Shown: one piece after another, positions 8,222 through 16,584 of the stretch
Numbering within the stretch: the first letter of the stretch is position 1
Layout: each line of letters begins with the position of its first letter
NCBI GenBank assembly: GCA_049966155.1
Contig: JBMFVE010000014.1
Span: 1 to 51,780 of the forward strand
Length of the DNA stretch: 51,780 bases
DNA from: JBMFVE01 sp049966155
GTDB taxonomy: Bacteria > Bacteroidota > Ignavibacteria > Kryptoniales > JAKASW01
Reading direction: 5' to 3'
Made by a program: the position numbers and the translations under genes
Notes under the pieces: model-generated
The model's input: only the letters and a program-made list of their open reading frames with translations
Told to the model about the DNA's origin: nothing
Database searches by the model: none

Positions 8222-9220
8222 TTAAATGAGATTGTCCAGAAATATTACAAGGGTAACAGCAAGAACATACATGTTTAATTTTAAAAATGTAGATTTAATT
8301 ACCCTGTTCACAACCTGGCTCTCTTCAAGTAAATTCATTGATTCAAGTATTAACCATATTCCTGATAAGCCAACCAGCATCTCCGGTATTATTCTTGTAA
8401 TAGCTCCGGAGAAGGAAAAAGCCAGTGAACACATTACGAGCAAAACAATGCTAAAAAAAATCATTGCTTTAATTGACGGAGATCGGAATCTCATCTGCAA
8501 AGTTGGAAATCCGGCTCTTCTATAATCCACCGAGTAAAGCTCCATCAGAAGCCAGAAATGGGGTATCTGCCAGACAAAGAAAAACAAAGCAATAGATAGG
8601 ATCCTTGGAGATAAGAGATCTCCATTTGCCGATGCCCAGCCAGCCAGCACAGGGAAAACCCCCACAAGGGAGCCTGGAATTACAGCAAATGAGCTTACCT
8701 TTTTGAGTGGCGTGTATATAACGTTGTACGATATTAGCGCCAGCAACGAAAGACCAAACGCAGTATAATTTCCGAAATACATTATCATGGTGCTACCTAT
8801 TAGAGCGAGAAGCACTATAATCATTACTGTTCTTTTTCCGCTAATCATACCCATCGGGAGCGGACGATTACAGGTCCGATGCATCAGCCTGTCTGTCCGC
8901 CGCTCCTGAAAGTGATTTAACGCCGCAGAAGCACATGCCAGGAAAAATATTCCCAGTGAAACTTCCAGCATCCTTAACGTGACCATTTTATTTGCCAGGA
9001 CATAACCAAAAAGAGCAGACATTCCGACAAAAAATGTTATCCTGATCTTGATCAGCTCAAGGAATATAGACAAAAAGCCATGTGCCGACATTGGCAACCG
9101 ATCTGAATTTACAACCAGAGCCAGAGATGAAGCTGACGGTGTTGCAAAGGTTTGATCCTTTGAGTGCTTTTCACCGCTGTACAGACCCCCACCAGCGGGT
9201 TCCATTTTCAACGTATGCAT
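8222..9220 (-). CDS. ctaB: Protohaem IX farnesyltransferase (haem O synthase)
   Basis: Adds a farnesyl group to haem b to give haem O, the first step to the haem A used by the neighbouring oxidase; integral membrane UbiA-family prenyltransferase. The prenyl-diphosphate/Mg motif N102-HFQERRTD110-xxM-xR is present and is followed by the RPLP typical of this enzyme. The 332 residues include an extra hydrophilic N-terminal tail of about 45 residues before the first helix. The ATG at 9220 lies 3 nt after the coxB stop, with AGGAAG embedded in the end of coxB. Haem A synthase (CtaA) is not seen in this window. Confidence 0.92.
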   Translation of the reverse strand: MHTLKMEPAGGGLYSGEKHSKDQTFATPSASSLALVVNSDRLPMSAHGFLSIFLELIKIRITFFVGMSALFGYVLANKMVTLRMLEVSLGIFFLACASAALNHFQERRTDRLMHRTCNRPLPMGMISGKRTVMIIVLLALIGSTMIMYFGNYTAFGLSLLALISYNVIYTPLKKVSSFAVIPGSLVGVFPVLAGWASANGDLLSPRILSIALFFFVWQIPHFWLLMELYSVDYRRAGFPTLQMRFRSPSIKAMIFFSIVLLVMCSLAFSFSGAITRIIPEMLVGLSGIWLILESMNLLEESQVVNRVIKSTFLKLNMYVLAVTLVIFLDNLI

Positions 9221-9223
9221 TTG

Positions 9224-9868
9224 TCAGTTCTTCCTATCAGTGCCATTTACAGCAACCTGATTTGCCATTCCGGAATTAAGCCATTTATCAAAAGCATCAG
9301 GTGTTACAACGTTAAGCTTCGTGTACATCAGTGCGTGATGCAGTCCACAATATTCAGCACAGGCAACATCATAGGAACCCAGGTGTTCAGGGTAAAGCAT
9401 CATATAAAATACAGAACCAGGAACTGCATCCTGTTTTTCTCTAAAAGCAGGGACGTAAAAACTATGGATGACATCCACAGAGGTAACGAGAAACTTTATT
9501 GGCCTTCCAAGGGGTACATATACGGTATCAGATCGCTTCCCGTTAGGATATTCGAAAGTCCAGCTCCACTGCCTGCCAATAACTTTGATTGGATAAGCAT
9601 TGCTCGGAACAGGTCTCATTTCCGCAAATCCTTCGTATCCATAATAAAACATTGCGAGCGCCAGCAATGTCGGGAGGGTTAGAAACAACGTTTCCACTAT
9701 GAAATTCCCCTCTATGTTTTTTGACCTGGGGTTTCTCTTCCGGCTGAACCTGAATACAAAATACACCATGACAATTGTAATACCTGACAAAAGTATTACA
9801 CCCGATCCGGCAATAAACTTCATTACATCATCTACAGCCAATGCATGATGGATAGCTCCAGGAAGCAT
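9224..9868 (-). CDS. ctaC: Cytochrome c oxidase subunit II (CuA)
   Basis: Carries the binuclear CuA centre that accepts electrons from cytochrome c. There are two N-terminal membrane helices (about 20-45 and 60-80), then the cupredoxin domain with WSWTFEYP and all CuA ligands: H135, C170, E172 (backbone ligand), C174, H178 and M181. No C-terminal haem c domain follows, so this is an aa3-type and not a fused caa3-type subunit; the separate cytochromes of the block may replace it. The start is the ATG at 9868, with GAGGA 7 nt upstream, 10 nt after the subunit IV stop. A longer TTG start at 9904 would overlap subunit IV and has no such site. Confidence 0.93.
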   Translation of the reverse strand: MLPGAIHHALAVDDVMKFIAGSGVILLSGITIVMVYFVFRFSRKRNPRSKNIEGNFIVETLFLTLPTLLALAMFYYGYEGFAEMRPVPSNAYPIKVIGRQWSWTFEYPNGKRSDTVYVPLGRPIKFLVTSVDVIHSFYVPAFREKQDAVPGSVFYMMLYPEHLGSYDVACAEYCGLHHALMYTKLNVVTPDAFDKWLNSGMANQVAVNGTDRKN

Positions 9869-9878
9869 TATTAAATCC

Positions 9879-10175
9879 TCACTTTCTAAAGAAGACATCA
9901 GCAAATGTCAAAGCAAATATCACAAGCAAAACCACACCTGCGACACTAAGAAAAATTTTAAAAATTCTATCTTCAAATTTAATGTGCATGAATATGTTCA
10001 CTACCAGTGACGACTTCACAACTGCAATTATAAGTGCCACAACAACCGTCAGTGCCGCCAGATTAAATCCCGCCACCGCAACTGTCAGGCATGTTAAACT
10101 GATAAGCGCAAGCCAGACCAGAACGTATGTTCCATAACCGGGTCCACTTACACCATTTTTAACATTTTCTTCCAT
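9879..10175 (-). CDS. Cytochrome c oxidase subunit IV
   Basis: Small membrane subunit of 98 residues with three predicted helices (about 18-36, 40-62, 72-94), matching prokaryotic COX subunit IV (CtaF/CoxD type). The segment KSSLVVNIFMHIKFEDRIFK with the 'FMHIK.E' signature is characteristic of the family. The ATG at 10175 is chosen over a TTG at 10187 because GAGGTTGA lies just upstream. It sits between subunits III and II, the normal place. Confidence 0.88.
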   Translation of the reverse strand: MEENVKNGVSGPGYGTYVLVWLALISLTCLTVAVAGFNLAALTVVVALIIAVVKSSLVVNIFMHIKFEDRIFKIFLSVAGVVLLVIFALTFADVFFRK

Positions 10176-10183
10176 TTTCAACC

Positions 10184-10828
10184 TCAATTTATTAAATAAA
10201 AAAGCGGAAATAGGAAAATCCAGATAATGTCAACAAGGTGCCAGTATAGTCCGGCGTTTTCAAGTTTAATCGGGTCATCAGCAGATATTTTACCCTGCAG
10301 AACAAAAACCAGCATAAAGGTCAACACAATGATGCCGACAACCACATGGAGGCCATGCAAACCTGTCATTGCGTAATACAATCCGAAAAATAAATTAATC
10401 CCATTTGTATCATTCAGGAGCTTTGGAGAGCCCGGATAAAGGCCCCTTCCTATCTCAGACGACCATTCAAAATACTTATTAAGCAAGAAAAGCAAGCCAA
10501 AAAGAATGGTAATACCGAGAAAGGTGGCCGAAATCCATTTCTTACCTCTTTCTATGGCTGCAATTGAAAGGGCGACAGTCAGACTGCTTGTTAAAAGTAT
10601 TATTGTATTAAGTGCACCTATTAACGTATGTGTTTCAAATCCCGCCCGATGAAAGTCAGCTGAATAAACATATCTGTATGCCGCATAAAGAAGAAACAAT
10701 CCCGTGAAAAGTAAAAGCTCTGTAAATAGGAACAACCACATTCCAATCTTTGCACCCTTTTCATCTTTGTGAGCATGCTGCGCAACCAGCACCTCAGATC
10801 GGGATGCAACTTCAGTAATCTGACCCAA
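10184..10828 (-). CDS. ctaE: Cytochrome c oxidase subunit III
   Basis: Integral membrane subunit (214 residues, about five helices) of the haem-copper oxidase. Family marks are GMWLFLFTELLLF in the first helix, MTGLHGLHVVVG, and AGLYWHLVDIIWIFLFPLFYL at the end, where the WH..D..W motif is near-invariant. The start is a TTG at 10828 with GGAG 7 nt upstream; no closer ATG gives the conserved N-terminus. It begins 2 nt after the subunit I stop. The short five-helix form fits A-type oxidases lacking the first two helices. Confidence 0.93.
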   Translation of the reverse strand: MGQITEVASRSEVLVAQHAHKDEKGAKIGMWLFLFTELLLFTGLFLLYAAYRYVYSADFHRAGFETHTLIGALNTIILLTSSLTVALSIAAIERGKKWISATFLGITILFGLLFLLNKYFEWSSEIGRGLYPGSPKLLNDTNGINLFFGLYYAMTGLHGLHVVVGIIVLTFMLVFVLQGKISADDPIKLENAGLYWHLVDIIWIFLFPLFYLIN

Positions 10829-10830
10829 TT

Positions 10831-12456
10831 TTATTCTCCTTCTGGATGGTAATATGGTTCACGAGTGACAATAGGTATTTCCTCAAAGTTCTCTTTTGGA
10901 GGAGGAGATGGTATGGTCCACTCAAGAGTTGTGCCTCCCCATGGATTGTCGCCTGCTAACGGACCTTTGCGCATTCCATGAATCAAATTTGTAAACATTA
11001 TGATTAAACCAACTGCAAGTACCCACGATCCTACCATTGACAAATGCTGAAGTCCTTCATATTGAGGAAGATATGTAAAATACCGACGTGGCATGCCTTC
11101 GTATCCCAGTATGAACATTGGGAAGTATAGCATGTTAAAACCGACGAACAATATCAATACGCTCCAGCTGGCAACTTTCAAATTATACATTCTCCCGAAC
11201 ATCTTTGGCAACCAGTAATGAAGAGCTCCAAAAAATATGAAAACAGCTCCACCAAAAATCACATAGTGAAAATGCGCAACGACAAAATATGTATCAGTCA
11301 CATGAATGTCTGTTGCTAAAGAACCAAGCACAAGCCCGGTCAGTCCTCCGATTGAAAAAAGGAAGATAAAAGCCATGACGAACAAAAACGGAGGTTTAGG
11401 ATCTATTGATCCTTTGTACATTGTTGCTACCCAGTTGAAGACTTTTATTCCACTTGGAACTGCCACAAGAAAAGTTAGCAAGGAAAATACAAAACGCGCT
11501 GTATCGCTCATTCCAGTAGAGAACATGTGATGCCCCCAGACTAAATACCCGATAAATGCAATTGCTAAACTCGACAGTGCTATTGCTTTGTATCCAAAAA
11601 TTGTCCTGCGTGCAAAAGTGGTTATTATTTCAGATACCACTCCCATAGCAGGGAGTATCATTATGTAAACCGCCGGGTGGGAATAAATCCAGAATAAATG
11701 TTGATATAGGAGCGGATCTCCACCCCTTGATGGATCAAAAATTCCAACGTTGAAAACTCGTTCTACAAAAATTAACAGGAGGGTTATCCCTAAAATTGGT
11801 GTGGCAATTACCTGAATCCAAGCAGTTGCATACAGAGCCCAGGTAAAAAGCGGCATCCTGAACCAGCCCATCCCTGGTGCCCGCAAACGATGGATAGTTG
11901 TCAGGAAATTAATGCCTGTCAGTATTGAAGAAAATCCCAATATAAATGCAGCTAAAACAGAAAGCGTTACATCCGTACCTGTTCGAATTGAATACGGAAC
12001 ATAGAACGTCCATCCGGTGTCAACCGGCCCTCCCTGCAAAAAAAGGGAAGCTATGGCGAGCATTCCGCCAATCATATAAATCCACCAGGAAAGAAGGTTC
12101 AGTCTTGGAAAAGCAACATCTCTGGCACCAATTTGTATTGGCAGGAAGAAATTTCCCAGCGATGCAGGTATTCCCGGAATCACGAACAAAAAAATCATTA
12201 TGACGCCATGAAGCGTAAATAATTCGTTGTAAGTTTGCGGGGAAAAAATCTTTCCACCAGGTGCAATCATTTCAAGCCTCATTAAAAGGCCCAACGTCAC
12301 ACCAACAGCAAAAAATGTTAAGGTAGAAACAAGGTACATAATTCCGATCCGCTTATGATCGGTGGAAAATATCCATGATAAAATACCGCTTCGCTTACCG
12401 GTGTTGAGTAAGTAATTCTCTGCAACTGATGAAGGTGCTATCGCTATGTCTGCCAT
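10831..12456 (-). CDS. ctaD: Cytochrome c oxidase subunit I (A2 subtype)
   Basis: Catalytic subunit that reduces oxygen at a haem a3-CuB site and pumps protons; 541 residues with 12 helices. Haem a ligands are H83 and H397, haem a3 ligand H395, CuB ligands H260, H309 and H310, and the cross-linked Tyr is Y264 (HPAVY). The helix VI motif is YSHPAV and not GHPEV, so the glutamate of the A1 D-channel is absent. The Tyr-Ser pair marks the A2 subtype, as in Rhodothermus and Thermus caa3. K338 (PSGIKVFNW) marks the K-channel. The ATG at 12456 has AGGAG 7 nt upstream and is chosen over a TTG nine codons earlier that overlaps sco. Confidence 0.96.
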   Translation of the reverse strand: MADIAIAPSSVAENYLLNTGKRSGILSWIFSTDHKRIGIMYLVSTLTFFAVGVTLGLLMRLEMIAPGGKIFSPQTYNELFTLHGVIMIFLFVIPGIPASLGNFFLPIQIGARDVAFPRLNLLSWWIYMIGGMLAIASLFLQGGPVDTGWTFYVPYSIRTGTDVTLSVLAAFILGFSSILTGINFLTTIHRLRAPGMGWFRMPLFTWALYATAWIQVIATPILGITLLLIFVERVFNVGIFDPSRGGDPLLYQHLFWIYSHPAVYIMILPAMGVVSEIITTFARRTIFGYKAIALSSLAIAFIGYLVWGHHMFSTGMSDTARFVFSLLTFLVAVPSGIKVFNWVATMYKGSIDPKPPFLFVMAFIFLFSIGGLTGLVLGSLATDIHVTDTYFVVAHFHYVIFGGAVFIFFGALHYWLPKMFGRMYNLKVASWSVLILFVGFNMLYFPMFILGYEGMPRRYFTYLPQYEGLQHLSMVGSWVLAVGLIIMFTNLIHGMRKGPLAGDNPWGGTTLEWTIPSPPPKENFEEIPIVTREPYYHPEGE

Positions 12457-12460
12457 ATTG

Positions 12461-13297
12461 TTAACTCCTGTTTGGCTTGACAAACTTTTTTGTTGAAATT
12501 AAAAAGACAATGAAACCAGCAATAAATATCATTGTACCAAGTCCAACGATACTCATAATATTAAATACCAGCTTGTTACCACCCGGATCATGACTGAAAC
12601 ACATTTGAAGTACCCGACTCACTATCATATCTGCCCTGTTGCCCTGTGCATCCAGAAGTGCCATTTTTAAATCTACAGGGAGAAAGGAGGTTCCATAAAT
12701 ATACCTGCAAATTTTTCCATCTTTACTCAGGACAATTAGAGCTGTGGGATGTGTAAATTTCAAATACCTATCTCTCATATAGTAAAACCCAACAGCATCC
12801 GTTAATTGCCTGATTGTCGCACTGTCTGAAGTTAGAAACTTCCAGTCATTTGCAGGGAAAGGCCTGTGCAACATTCCCCAGTATTGCTCTTTTTTGTCCA
12901 TCGCCTTCTGCGGGGTGTCGGCCGGATCAAAACTGATAGTAGCGACTTTAAAATCCCTGCCCGGTTTAGCATCTACCCTATCAATAACATCGCTCAGTCC
13001 AACCAGAACCTGATCACAAATACCAGGGCAGGTAAAATATGCTAAATCAAGGATCAACGGCTTCCCTCCCGAAACCTCAGCAAGAGAGATTGGCTTGCCC
13101 GATTCATCTCTAAAAACCAGGTTCATTGGAACCGTCTGTCCAAGCTTCTCATCGATACCCACTTTAATATGATTTCCCTCATATCCAGAAGCTCCAGTTA
13201 TCGGCAGTGCATAAAACAGAGCAAAAATAAATAAATGAAACACCAATAACTGACTCTTATTTTCCAGCAATGTTATTTTCTCTTGAAACAAAACCAT
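12461..13297 (-). CDS. Sco1/SenC-family copper chaperone
   Basis: Thioredoxin-fold copper chaperone that loads the CuA site of subunit II. It has the metal motif TCPGIC (Cys-x3-Cys near residue 90) and the distal His in KFTHPTA. There is an N-terminal hydrophobic segment (about 18-36) and, less usual, a C-terminal membrane helix (about 252-270) before a basic tail, so the protein may be anchored at both ends. The ATG at 13297 overlaps the preceding cytochrome gene by 41 nt; later TTG/GTG starts near the hydrophobic segment are possible. Its place directly before the oxidase genes fits the role. Confidence 0.9.
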   Translation of the reverse strand: MVLFQEKITLLENKSQLLVFHLFIFALFYALPITGASGYEGNHIKVGIDEKLGQTVPMNLVFRDESGKPISLAEVSGGKPLILDLAYFTCPGICDQVLVGLSDVIDRVDAKPGRDFKVATISFDPADTPQKAMDKKEQYWGMLHRPFPANDWKFLTSDSATIRQLTDAVGFYYMRDRYLKFTHPTALIVLSKDGKICRYIYGTSFLPVDLKMALLDAQGNRADMIVSRVLQMCFSHDPGGNKLVFNIMSIVGLGTMIFIAGFIVFLISTKKFVKPNRS

Positions 13298-14231
13298 ATG
13301 CGCCTTTCAGGAAATCATACATCACCTGCCATTGTCCAACGGTGAGCTGTGCAGCTTTAGGGTCAAACCCATTATGGACTGCATTGGCAGTTACTAATAG
13401 AACAAAAAAATTCAAATCTTTGCTCCAGAAATTCGAATCCAGGAGAAAAGTGATTGCACGGTATTCATTCTGTACAACAGAGTGAAATATCTTTGCCCCT
13501 TCCTCTCCCTCATGGGCAGAAAGATATGCTCCAATTTCATCAATCTTCCTTACCCTGGCTATTCCCGATTCATTTATTATCTTCATAGCCTCCGATACGG
13601 GCATCGTTACAAAAGGTGTTGAACCAGCTTTATTCCCGCTAAGGTTATACTCCTTCTCAACTGCCCTGACTTCATCAATGGAAATCTTTGGGAAATCAGT
13701 TGAAAAAGTTCTAATGTAAGCGATTAAATCAATTCGATCTGAGACCGGTAAAACGCTGTAAGACACCATTGCACTGCCCGGAATACCCTGAGTTAACGTC
13801 TTGAACATCCCGGACAATGTAGGGCCATTTACCCAGTTAGTTTGCTGGTGAAAATTACGTGGCCTGGGGTTCAGCGTTGCAGCTGCAGGTCCATCGCCCT
13901 CGCCATTTGAGCCGTGACAGGTAGCACAGTTGGTCACAAAAAGGGTCTTCCCCCTATTTATCATTTCAGGTGTCGGGGCAAGTATAAGATTAAGATTTGT
14001 AGGGGCGCTGGATGACACCGATTTTTCACTTACAGCTGGTTCAAAAGGGTTCATGGAATAGGATGAATCAACAGCTATGTCTGGACGAACTGAGTTTCTG
14101 TTTATTCTGGTGAGATTTGTAACATAAATCAGTCCAATTGCAATCACAATTACGGTGAAATAAATGTAAAACAGCGGTGTCAGCCAAACTTTTTTCACTA
14201 AAAACAAATCTCTTCTTTCCTTATTATCCAT
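13257..14231 (-). CDS. Membrane-anchored monohaem cytochrome c, ACIII-associated
   Basis: The 324-residue protein has one N-terminal helix (about 15-38), a linker and a class I-like cytochrome c domain with C102-A-T-C-H106 followed by GSNGEGDGPAAA, the pattern of ACIII-linked ActE-type cytochromes. A separate C-terminal half of about 120 residues has no motif I recognise. Because an ActE-like domain already occurs in the ActD-ActE fusion, this second cytochrome may be the electron carrier between ACIII and the oxidase. The ATG at 14231 (GGAG 7 nt upstream) is preferred to a TTG at 14249. It follows actF with no spacer beyond the ribosome site. Confidence 0.82.
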   Translation of the reverse strand: MDNKERRDLFLVKKVWLTPLFYIYFTVIVIAIGLIYVTNLTRINRNSVRPDIAVDSSYSMNPFEPAVSEKSVSSSAPTNLNLILAPTPEMINRGKTLFVTNCATCHGSNGEGDGPAAATLNPRPRNFHQQTNWVNGPTLSGMFKTLTQGIPGSAMVSYSVLPVSDRIDLIAYIRTFSTDFPKISIDEVRAVEKEYNLSGNKAGSTPFVTMPVSEAMKIINESGIARVRKIDEIGAYLSAHEGEEGAKIFHSVVQNEYRAITFLLDSNFWSKDLNFFVLLVTANAVHNGFDPKAAQLTVGQWQVMYDFLKGAYGFVSRENNIAGK

Positions 14232-14249
14232 TCTTAACTCCGTCCACAA

Positions 14250-15446
14250 TTAAAGATGAAACTCAAGGCCGCGCTTTAATTTTGGATCACCAATTGGTAT
14301 GAGGTTAATGCCGCGTGACTTCATTGCAAATGTTACTATAATCAGTCCAGCTGCAACCAATAGTGCTGAGATTTCACTTAACCCAAAAACTGCCCTGTCT
14401 GGACTGTAAGTGGGCATGACAATCCAATAAATATCAACAGCATGTGCAACAAGAATCCAGAATGATATGAAAACCAGTCGAGCGGGATTCATCTTTGCAG
14501 ATCTTGTGATTAAAGCAAAAAATGGGACTATGAAATGTATGAAGAATAATGCAATAGAAACAATCAACCAGCTTCCATGGATTCTGGGAGCTATCCATGC
14601 TGTTTCTTCTGGAAGATTTCCATACCAAATTAACATAAACTGACTGAAAGCTATATACGCCCAGAAGTTTGCGAAAGCAAACAACAAACCACCCAGATTG
14701 TAGTAGTGATCACGGTTCAGCTTAACGGGAAAATATCCCTTCTCATTTAGAAGAACAACAAAAATAGTCGCTGTAGCCATACCGGACAGGGCAGTACCGG
14801 CAAAATAGTAAACCCCAAAAATGGTAGAATACCAGTCGGGTGCAAGGCTCATCAGCCAATCAATCGAAAATGCTGTTACTGTCAAACCAAAAATAGGGAT
14901 AAAAGCAGCGGACAACTTCACATTTGCCCTTGTGAGTTTCTGATCATTAACGATGTCCTGTCTCCGGGAATTCTTAACAATCAGGACGTAAAAGAGAGAC
15001 CAAACTGCAAGCACAAAAAGGGTTCTGAAAATAAACGATGGAACATTTAGATAAGGAGCCTTCATCAGGAGAGCCGGATCGGTTTTAACGATTCCATCCC
15101 TTGTCCATTCATATACTTCGTGAAGAGCAAAAAACAATGGAAAAGCAAAAACGAATAAAAACGGAATTAATGACGAAATAAACTCAAAAACCCTTCTCAT
15201 TGGTGTGCTCCAGACAGCCGAGGCAACATACTCCACACTAACCCAGAACAGCGCTCCTAACCCGATGCTTGCCACATAAGCAAAAACCATAACGCCTGCA
15301 AAAATAGTATGGTCAGATGAAATGAAGTAGGAAAGAATACCAAGCAGCAATCCAGCAACCAGAATTAAGCTTCCATTCCTCAACAGAGAATGAGGAATTG
15401 GCTTCTGGTTTAAATTCTTCGGCAGGAATGAGTCGTTGTTATCCAA
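14250..15446 (-). CDS. actF: Alternative complex III membrane subunit ActF
   Basis: Polytopic NrfD-related membrane subunit of quinol:cytochrome c (or direct oxidase) alternative complex III. The 398 residues contain about ten hydrophobic helices. Segments such as PMRRVFEF, SIDWLMSLAPDWYSTIFGVYYFAG and FSQFMLIWYGNLPEET are typical of ActF, which resembles ActC but is shorter. It starts with TTG at 15446, with AAGGG about 9 nt upstream, just after the actDE stop; no ATG offers a better N-terminus. By homology it does not itself carry metal centres. Confidence 0.93.
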   Translation of the reverse strand: MDNNDSFLPKNLNQKPIPHSLLRNGSLILVAGLLLGILSYFISSDHTIFAGVMVFAYVASIGLGALFWVSVEYVASAVWSTPMRRVFEFISSLIPFLFVFAFPLFFALHEVYEWTRDGIVKTDPALLMKAPYLNVPSFIFRTLFVLAVWSLFYVLIVKNSRRQDIVNDQKLTRANVKLSAAFIPIFGLTVTAFSIDWLMSLAPDWYSTIFGVYYFAGTALSGMATATIFVVLLNEKGYFPVKLNRDHYYNLGGLLFAFANFWAYIAFSQFMLIWYGNLPEETAWIAPRIHGSWLIVSIALFFIHFIVPFFALITRSAKMNPARLVFISFWILVAHAVDIYWIVMPTYSPDRAVFGLSEISALLVAAGLIIVTFAMKSRGINLIPIGDPKLKRGLEFHL

Positions 15447-15450
15447 TGTC

Positions 15451-16584
15451 TTATCCCTTCACGTTATGTGATTTCTGAAGAGCACGAATATACCAGACTA
15501 TCGCCCATCTTTCGTCAGGAGGTATTTGACGGGCATAAGAAGGCATTATGCCCATAAATCCATCAGTGATGACCTGGTAAAAATGGCCATCAGGTGCCTT
15601 GCGCAGTGTATCACTATGGAAAGTAGGTGGATTTGGAAACTGCCCACGGAGTCTACTGTCGCCATTCCCCTGATACCCATGACAGGGACTGCAGTAAATA
15701 TTGTAATCCCGCTGGCCGGTTTCCAGGACTCTCTTTGTAGGCAAAAGCGGATTTACCATGTAGTTTTCAGCAGCTTTCATATCATTTGCACCAAAGAAAT
15801 ATGGCAACTGACCCCTTGCTACAGTCCCCTCCACAGGCGGTCTCATTGCAAATCCATCTGCATAAAATGTGCTTCTGGTCTCAGGCAAAACTTTATTCTG
15901 ATTGTTTAATGAAGTCCAGGGACGCATGAACAACAATTCGTTCAGTGTAAAATATGTTGCACCCGATGAGACCAAAGCTACAAGTATTATTGCACCTATG
16001 AACTTTGGATCGAGAATGGCCTGATGCAGAGAAATTTGCTCAGGCTTGTAATAAATTTCTTCGACACTTTCAGCCCCCAGTTTTTCAAGACGCTCAGAAA
16101 TAGAGTTTGCATCAAAAAGAGGGTCGGTCGACTCAATGCAAATCCCAAATTTATCAGATGAAACACGCTTCATAAAGCCGGTATCGTGAAGCGGATGACT
16201 ATTTCTGGGTAAGTTAAGAAAAATAATCAATAGACCGATAACAGTGGAAACTGAACCAAAAAGCACACCAAGCTCAAATGTAATAGGGATATAGTCGGGA
16301 AGCGCAAACAATGGCTTGCCCCCAATTAAAAGTGGATAATCCACTGAATTTGTCCACCACATAAAAAGCAGCGCTGAAACTACACCTATCATTCCTGAAA
16401 TCAGCGTGACAACGCCGACTTTCGACTGCTTTAATTTCATAGCACTGTCCATACCATGCAACGGGTATGGTGTGTAAACGTCAAAGTCCTTATACCCGCT
16501 TTCGGCAATTTCCTTTGATGCAAGGAGAACTTTATCAGGGCTGTCAAAAAGCGCCGCTATGCCATATAATCTTTCATCCTGCAT
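15451..16584 (-). CDS. Fused ActD-ActE subunit of alternative complex III
   Basis: One 377-residue chain joins two ACIII subunits. Residues 1-185 form the ActD part (DUF3341): the start LYGIAALFDSPDKVL, the segment YTPYPLHGMD and two helices near 55-77 and 104-125. A third helix (about 195-213) leads into an ActE-type monohaem cytochrome c: C298-S-P-C-H302, GYQGNGDS, and Met347 in GIMPSYA as probable axial ligand. ActD and ActE are separate neighbours in the complexes I know best. The frame is continuous with no stop. ATG at 16584 has AGGTGAAG upstream; a GTG at 16593 is the alternative. It overlaps actC by 11 nt. Confidence 0.9.
   Translation of the reverse strand: MQDERLYGIAALFDSPDKVLLASKEIAESGYKDFDVYTPYPLHGMDSAMKLKQSKVGVVTLISGMIGVVSALLFMWWTNSVDYPLLIGGKPLFALPDYIPITFELGVLFGSVSTVIGLLIIFLNLPRNSHPLHDTGFMKRVSSDKFGICIESTDPLFDANSISERLEKLGAESVEEIYYKPEQISLHQAILDPKFIGAIILVALVSSGATYFTLNELLFMRPWTSLNNQNKVLPETRSTFYADGFAMRPPVEGTVARGQLPYFFGANDMKAAENYMVNPLLPTKRVLETGQRDYNIYCSPCHGYQGNGDSRLRGQFPNPPTFHSDTLRKAPDGHFYQVITDGFMGIMPSYARQIPPDERWAIVWYIRALQKSHNVKG

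Noticed and set aside
9164..9682. 172-codon open frame antisense to the oxidase subunit II gene
   Set aside because: Fully antisense to a gene with all CuA ligands; no ribosome site and no recognisable motif.
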